Below, piece by piece: positions 5,695 to 8,821 of a DNA stretch of 8,821 bases. The notes under the pieces are model-generated. The model saw only the letters and a list, made by a program, of their open reading frames with translations, did not search any database and was not told the DNA's origin. Source of the DNA: an uncultured Collinsella sp. (lineage in GTDB: Bacteria > Actinomycetota > Coriobacteriia > Coriobacteriales > Coriobacteriaceae). The stretch spans positions 1-8,821 of the forward strand of contig CAJLLB010000082.1 of NCBI GenBank assembly GCA_905207425.1, given 5' to 3'. A program made the translations under genes and the position numbers. The first letter of the stretch is position 1. The number at the start of each line of letters is the position of its first letter.

Positions 5695-6721
5695 AACGGT
5701 TCTTACCTTCGGCGAAATCATGATGAGGCTCTCGCCCAAAGATCATCTGCGCATTGAGCAGGCAACCGAGTTTGACGTCCGCTACGGCGGCGCCGAGGCC
5801 AACACCGCGCTTTCCCTGGCCTACCAGGGCGACAAGACCGCTTACGTCTCCGTTGTTCCGGCCAACCGCCTAGGCGAGTGCGCGCTGCGCTCGCTGAAGG
5901 CCTACGGCGTCGACACAACGCGCGTCGTGCGTCAGGGCGACCGTCTTGGCTCCTATGTGTTTGAGGTCGGCGCCTCGCAGCGCGGCAACGGCTGCGTCTA
6001 CGACCGCAAGTTCTCTGCCATCAACATGGCCAAACGCGACGTCTTCGACTGGGACGAGATCCTCAAGGGCATCGATGTCTTCTATTTCTCTGGCGTGACC
6101 CCCGCCGTCTCCGATGAGATGGCCGCCGCCTGCAAGGAGGCACTCGCCGCCTGCCGCGCCAAGGGCATCACCACCGTGTGCGACGTGAACTATCGCGGCA
6201 AGATGTGGTCGCCCGAGAAATCGCAGGCCACCATGAAGGAACTCCTGCCGCTCGTCGACATCTGCATCGCCAACGACGAGGATGCGCCCGCCGGCCTCGG
6301 TATGGCCTGCGTCTCCGGTTCCCTTGCCCACGGCATCGAGGAGCGCGACACCTACGTCGAGATGGCCCGCCAGATCTGCGCCGAGTACGGCTGCAAGAAG
6401 GTCGCCTCGGTCGTCCGCAACATCTCCTGCGTCGAGCGCTCCATCTGGATGGGCATGCTCTTTGACGCCGAGAGCGGCGAGCACTGGTTCTCCCCCGCTC
6501 ACGACGTGCACGTGCTCGAGGGCGTTGCCGCCGGCGACGCTTTCAACGCCGGCCTCGTCCATGCCCTCATCAACGACTTTGACCCACAGGACGCCGTCAA
6601 CTACGCGATTGCAGCCTCGATCCTCAAGCTCACCATCAAGGGCGATTCCAATCTGGTGACCGCCGACGAGATCGCCGCTGTGGCCAACGCCGCCGACGGT
6701 GGCACCCGCGTCGCCCGTTAA
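5687..6721 (+). CDS. kdgK: 2-dehydro-3-deoxygluconokinase (KDG kinase), PfkB family
   Basis: Phosphorylates 2-keto-3-deoxygluconate with ATP to give KDPG, the step before the aldolase in hexuronate/pectin and Entner-Doudoroff-type breakdown; cytoplasmic. The 344 residues are normal for the family. Visible motifs: N-terminal TFGEIMMRL (7-15), substrate/lid motif YGGAEANTA (33-41), DVNYRGKMW (166-174) typical of KDG kinases, and the PfkB C-terminal signature VAAGDAFNAGL (280-290) with catalytic Asp284; the usual GAGD is AAGD here. The ATG at 5687 has AAGGAG with a rather long 10-nt gap. An in-frame GTG at 5600 falls in the leader hairpin and would add non-conserved residues. The gene is divergent from the LacI-family repressor and followed by eda. 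Confidence 0.93.
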   Translation: MGKTVLTFGEIMMRLSPKDHLRIEQATEFDVRYGGAEANTALSLAYQGDKTAYVSVVPANRLGECALRSLKAYGVDTTRVVRQGDRLGSYVFEVGASQRGNGCVYDRKFSAINMAKRDVFDWDEILKGIDVFYFSGVTPAVSDEMAAACKEALAACRAKGITTVCDVNYRGKMWSPEKSQATMKELLPLVDICIANDEDAPAGLGMACVSGSLAHGIEERDTYVEMARQICAEYGCKKVASVVRNISCVERSIWMGMLFDAESGEHWFSPAHDVHVLEGVAAGDAFNAGLVHALINDFDPQDAVNYAIAASILKLTIKGDSNLVTADEIAAVANAADGGTRVAR

Positions 6722-6736
6722 TTCGTTCCCCATTCC

Positions 6737-6776
6737 GCGGGCCGCAGCTTTCCAATCCCATACCCCTGCGGCCCGC
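6737..6776 (+). repeat. Hairpin after kdgK
   Basis: 11-bp perfect inverted repeat, GCGGGCCGCAG (6737-6747) and CTGCGGCCCGC (6766-6776), loop 18 nt, 15 nt after the kdgK stop. No T-run follows, so it may protect the kdgK mRNA end or weaken read-through into eda rather than terminate. Confidence 0.55.
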
Positions 6777-6796
6777 TCCCCGATTCCTCCGGCCGG

Positions 6797-6826
6797 GCAA
6801 AACCACCAGTCCCATTCCGGTTTTGT
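6797..6826 (+). repeat. Small hairpin in the kdgK-eda spacer
   Basis: CAAAACC (6798-6804) pairs with GGTTTTG (6819-6825), with an outer G-T wobble and a 14-nt loop. Its left side shares the 13-mer GGCAAAACCACCA with the terminator region at 1306-1318. Confidence 0.35.
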
Positions 6827-6844
6827 CTGGCATTCCCTACATGA

Positions 6845-6926
6845 CTGGTCGAGCAGCCGGTTTTGGAATTGCTTGTGACCCCAAGCAGCGCCTCCGATAA
6901 CCAATCCAAAATCGGCTCCTGACCAG
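6845..6926 (+). repeat. Long imperfect hairpin in the kdgK-eda spacer
   Basis: Left arm 6845-6871 begins CTGGTC and contains CCGGTTTTGG; right arm 6902-6926 contains CCAAAATCGG and ends GACCAG. About 23 base pairs form with small bulges, and CTTG/CAAG (6872-6875/6882-6885) can pair inside. No T-run follows. It may be an RNA processing or stability element, or a relic of a repeat insertion. Confidence 0.6.
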
Positions 6927-6976
6927 CACATTTGGCAATCACGCGCCCATGCGCGCCACACATCGAAAGGAACATC

Positions 6977-7618
6977 ATGTTCGATCAGTTCTACACCACG
7001 CTTGAGTCCCTGGGTATCGTGCCAGTCGTCGTGCTCGACAAGGTCGAGGACGCCGCTCCGCTCGCCCACGCCCTTATGGCAGCCGGCATGAAGTCCGCCG
7101 AGGTCACCTTCCGCACCGCCTGCGCCGCCGAGTGCATCGCCGCTATGGCCGAGGCCGAACCCAAGATGTGCGTTGGCGCCGGCACTGTCCTGACCGTCGA
7201 GCAGGTTGAGCAGGCCCGCGCAGCCGGTGCCAAGTTCATCGTCTCCCCGGGCTACAACGAGGACGTCGTGAAGCACTGCATCGACATCGACCTGCCCGTC
7301 CTTCCCGGCACCGTGACCCCCTCCGAGGTCACCGCAGCCGAGAACCTGGGCCTCAAGGTCACCAAGTTCTTCCCCGCGTCCCAGTATGGCGGCCTGAACA
7401 CCATCAAGGCCCTCGCCGCTCCGTTTGTCGGTCACCGCTTTATGCCCACCGGCGGCGTGAGCACCGCCAACGTCGAGGAGTACCTGAGCTCCTCCGCCAT
7501 CATCGCCTGCGGTGGCACCTGGATGGTCAAGCCGGCCCTGTTTGCCGACGGCGACTTCTCCAAGGTCGAGCAGATCGCCCGCGAGGCCATGGACGTCGTC
7601 AAGAAGGTCCGCGGCTAG
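6977..7618 (+). CDS. eda: KDPG/KHG aldolase (2-dehydro-3-deoxy-phosphogluconate aldolase)
   Basis: Class I aldolase that splits KDPG into pyruvate and glyceraldehyde-3-phosphate, the step after KdgK; cytoplasmic trimer in known members. The 213 residues are the family's usual length. Catalytic features are present: Glu42 and Arg46 in AEVTFRT (41-47), GAGTVL (68-72), Schiff-base Lys130 in KFFPAS (130-135), and the phosphate-binding PTGGVS (157-162). The start at 6977 has AAAGGA 7 nt upstream and gives the normal N-terminus MFDQFY; an ATG at 6932 would add 15 non-conserved residues. It lies 255 nt after kdgK with hairpins between, so it is either in the same operon with processed mRNA or has its own unrecognised promoter. 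A terminator follows. Confidence 0.95.
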   Translation: MFDQFYTTLESLGIVPVVVLDKVEDAAPLAHALMAAGMKSAEVTFRTACAAECIAAMAEAEPKMCVGAGTVLTVEQVEQARAAGAKFIVSPGYNEDVVKHCIDIDLPVLPGTVTPSEVTAAENLGLKVTKFFPASQYGGLNTIKALAAPFVGHRFMPTGGVSTANVEEYLSSSAIIACGGTWMVKPALFADGDFSKVEQIAREAMDVVKKVRG

Positions 7619-7635
7619 GTTTAGCTCTCTATCGT

Positions 7636-7673
7636 GAAAGGGGGTGTGCCCTAGACCTCGCCCCCTTTCTTTT
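7636..7673 (+). terminator. Rho-independent terminator of eda
   Basis: GAAAGGGGG (7636-7644) pairs with CCCCCTTTC (7661-7669), extended by a wobble and a G-C pair to an 11-bp stem with a 12-nt loop, then TTTT at 7670-7673. It lies 18 nt after the eda stop. Confidence 0.85.
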
Positions 7674-7774
7674 AAAGCGGCTCGGAAGCGCGCCGTTTCC
7701 GTCACGGACAAGAACCGAAAACGTCTTGTATGCTGATAGAACGTGACGGAAGCGACACGCCCCCGAGCCGCTTT
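7674..7774. repeat. Three-tier nested inverted repeat
   Basis: Outer arms AAAGCGGCTCGG (7674-7685) / CCGAGCCGCTTT (7763-7774), 12 bp perfect. Middle arms TTCCGTCACG (7697-7706) / CGTGACGGAA (7742-7751), 10 bp perfect. Inner arms ACAAGA (7708-7713) / TCTTGT (7724-7729). The tiers are separated by unpaired bases. No ORF is convincing here. It follows the eda terminator and precedes a TATAAT box. Confidence 0.7.
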
Positions 7775-7781
7775 GTATAAT
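7752..7781 (+). promoter_or_regulatory. Possible promoter ahead of a gene-free transcript
   Basis: TATAAT (7776-7781) is a perfect -10 match; GCGACA (7752-7757) matches four of six -35 bases at an 18-nt spacing. No coding region follows; a strong terminator does, about 120 nt downstream of the predicted start. It may drive a small RNA or be a chance match. Confidence 0.3.
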
Positions 7782-7836
7782 CGGCTGGCAGTCGCGCTCA
7801 ACTAAGCCACATCGACAAAAACCGAGCCACCAAAAC

Positions 7837-7908
7837 AGCTGCGGCGCCGTCTGAAGGAATGGACCCTTGCTTCCGGTCTTTTCCTCCAAGCGGCGCCGCA
7901 GCTTTTTT
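7837..7908. terminator. Bidirectional terminator between eda and the GntR-family gene
   Basis: 13-bp perfect stem AGCTGCGGCGCCG (7837-7849) / CGGCGCCGCAGCT (7891-7903). T6 (7903-7908) follows on the plus strand and GTTTT (7836-7832) on the minus strand. The 41-nt interior can fold further (GGAA/TTCC and GACC/GGTC). It can stop the minus-strand GntR-family transcript and any plus-strand transcript starting near 7788. Confidence 0.75.
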
Positions 7909-7930
7909 GTGCCCCGGTAGCGTCTCGCAC

Positions 7931-7953
7931 TTGCGGTGAAATACGGACTGTTT
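7931..7953 (+). repeat. Copy 1 of a 23-bp intergenic motif
   Basis: Matches TTGCRGTGRAATA-N5-TGTTY. It is inverted relative to copy 2, so the two can form a hairpin with 13 paired positions (one G-T wobble) and a 37-nt loop. No T-run follows. Confidence 0.6.
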
Positions 7954-7970
7954 ACGCCATCAGAGCCGCA

Positions 7971-8009
7971 AAACAATTCCTATTTCACTGCAACTAATGA
8001 GGGGGGGGG
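7971..8009 (-). repeat. Copy 2 of the 23-bp motif, with CTCATTAG and C9 extension
   Basis: The minus strand carries C9, then TCATTAG (8000-7994), then TTGCAGTGAAATA-N5-TGTTT (7993-7971). The C9/G9 run (8001-8009) begins 4 nt after the GntR-family stop codon and is a homopolymer prone to slippage. Copy 3 has the same extended layout. Confidence 0.6.
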
Positions 8010-8013
8010 CGAG

Positions 8014-8706
8014 TTAGATGGCCGTATCTTTGGACAGCTCAAAGTAGTCGGGATGCAAGGCAATAACCGGACCCTGCTCCTCGGGCATTAGATGCAAATG
8101 CGTCTCTGCCAGATAGCTCGCCGTGTCGGTATCGCCCTTCTTAATGGCCTCGAGAATCCGGCGATGCTGCCCACGGATCGGCTCCCAGTCCAGATCCTGC
8201 GACACCATACGCAACCAGTTGTATCGCTCAAAATGCGTATTGACGCTCTTCATCCAATCCCACAACATGTGGCGGCCGGCAATCTCAAAACATGTCTCAT
8301 GGAACAGGTTGTCCAGATCGAAAAAGCGACGCGTTTCACGATGATCGAGCGACTCGGACTCGGCAAGAATCTGCTCGAGCCGATGTTTTTGCTCGGGCGT
8401 GGCGGCCGAGCAACATTTAATGAGCACGCTTCTCTCGAGTTTCTCGCGCAAAAAGCAAGCGTTCTCGGCATGCTCCATGCTGATTTTTGAGACGTAGGTG
8501 CCGCTTTTGGGACGCGTTTCCACCAGCTCCTGCTCACGCAGGCGCACAAAGGACTCGCGAATGGGCGTGCGCCCGATTCCCGTCTCCTTTTCCAGACCAA
8601 TCGCCGAAAGGCGCGTGCCGGGCTTGAGCTCGGCATAGATGATCTTGGACCGCAATGCGTTGTACGCCTGGTCTTGCAGGCTCTGATAATGCTGGTGTTG
8701 TTCCAT
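8014..8706 (-). CDS. GntR-family transcriptional regulator, FadR/FCD subfamily
   Basis: A 230-residue regulator. The N-terminal winged helix spans about 8-75, with DQAYNALRSKIIYAELKPG, the recognition region GIGRTPIRESFVRL (43-56) and the wing KSGTYVS (67-73). The all-helical FCD effector domain spans about 80-210 and shows metal/ligand residues of the family: Asp132 and His136 (DNLFH), His181 (GQHRRILEAI) and His203 (ETHLH). FCD members usually sense organic or sugar acids, and the KDG genes 400 nt away make a uronate-related signal plausible but unproven. The start at 8706 has GAGGG about 4 nt upstream; the ORF stays open to 8820, but the extra residues are not GntR-like and cross a repeat copy. 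Its transcript should end at the bidirectional terminator. Confidence 0.9.
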   Translation of the reverse strand: MEQHQHYQSLQDQAYNALRSKIIYAELKPGTRLSAIGLEKETGIGRTPIRESFVRLREQELVETRPKSGTYVSKISMEHAENACFLREKLERSVLIKCCSAATPEQKHRLEQILAESESLDHRETRRFFDLDNLFHETCFEIAGRHMLWDWMKSVNTHFERYNWLRMVSQDLDWEPIRGQHRRILEAIKKGDTDTASYLAETHLHLMPEEQGPVIALHPDYFELSKDTAI

Positions 8707-8767
8707 AAAGCCCTCGGATGAAGCCTCGGTTAATCGAATACCACCATGCAATACTATCGCATCCCCC

Positions 8768-8803
8768 GCCCCCTCATAAGTTGCGGTGGAATAGTTCCTG
8801 TTC
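8768..8803 (+). repeat. Copy 3 of the 23-bp motif, upstream of the GntR-family gene
   Basis: G then CCCCC (8769-8773), TCATAAG (8774-8780), then TTGCGGTGGAATA-N5-TGTTC (8781-8803). It mirrors copy 2, so the C-rich ends of both copies face the regulator gene. It lies 62-97 nt upstream of the chosen start codon, where an operator could sit. Confidence 0.6.
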
Positions 8804-8821
8804 AAAGCCTTCAGCAGCAAA

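Noticed and set aside
5870..7801. A 643-codon open frame on the minus strand opposite kdgK and eda
   Set aside because: It lies antisense to two well-supported genes, is low in recognisable domains and arises from their codon bias; a shadow frame.
8707..8820. N-terminal extension of the GntR-family regulator to 8820
   Set aside because: The extra 38 residues are not GntR-like, cross an intergenic repeat copy and lack a supported start; 8706 has GAGGG upstream.
1..8821. CRISPR array, tRNA, rRNA, transposase or integrase genes
   Set aside because: No regularly spaced repeats, no tRNA or rRNA signatures and no recombinase motifs were seen on either strand.

Overview
The window looks like a chromosomal piece of a high-GC Gram-positive gut-type actinobacterium. 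Gene content, codon use and the 446-aa-class GlnA relative fit Coriobacteriia, with Collinsella as my best guess. This is an inference from memory of the family, not a database match. Seven complete genes, one partial gene and one candidate leader ORF can be supported.

Left part, all on the minus strand (transcribed right to left): a glutamine-synthetase-like gene (3400-2063), then 50 nt later an OmpR-type regulator with a degenerate receiver domain (2012-1350) that ends at a strong hairpin terminator, then a membrane-anchored HtrA-type serine protease (from 1141, running off the left edge). The regulator resembles actinobacterial GlnR, and a GlnR-box-like site (TTAAC-N6-GAAAC) lies upstream of the synthetase-like gene. 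The synthetase-like protein keeps the fold motifs of GS class I but appears to lack three of the six metal ligands, so it may be a pseudoenzyme or have a changed function.

Middle, still minus strand: a two-gene toxin-antitoxin-like module. An antitoxin that fuses a RelB/DinJ-like ribbon-helix-helix domain to an MntA-like nucleotidyltransferase (4386-3892) overlaps a HepT-like HEPN protein (3905-3534) by 14 nt. A palindrome covers the likely -10 region.

Right-centre: a sugar-acid catabolic locus. A LacI-family repressor (5451-4429, minus) is divergent from kdgK (5687-6721) and eda (6977-7618). KdgK phosphorylates 2-keto-3-deoxygluconate and Eda cleaves the product to pyruvate and glyceraldehyde-3-phosphate. 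The divergent region carries a promoter, two tandem CG-centred operators, an 18-bp perfect hairpin and a 28-codon leader ORF that overlaps the kdgK start. The 255-nt kdgK-eda spacer is packed with hairpins.

Right end: a 395-nt gene-free stretch (7619-8013) holds the eda terminator, a three-tier nested inverted repeat, a TATAAT box followed by a bidirectional terminator (a possible small RNA), and two copies of a 23-bp motif. A third copy lies on the far side of a GntR/FCD-family regulator gene (8706-8014, minus), so the regulator is bracketed by inverted copies.
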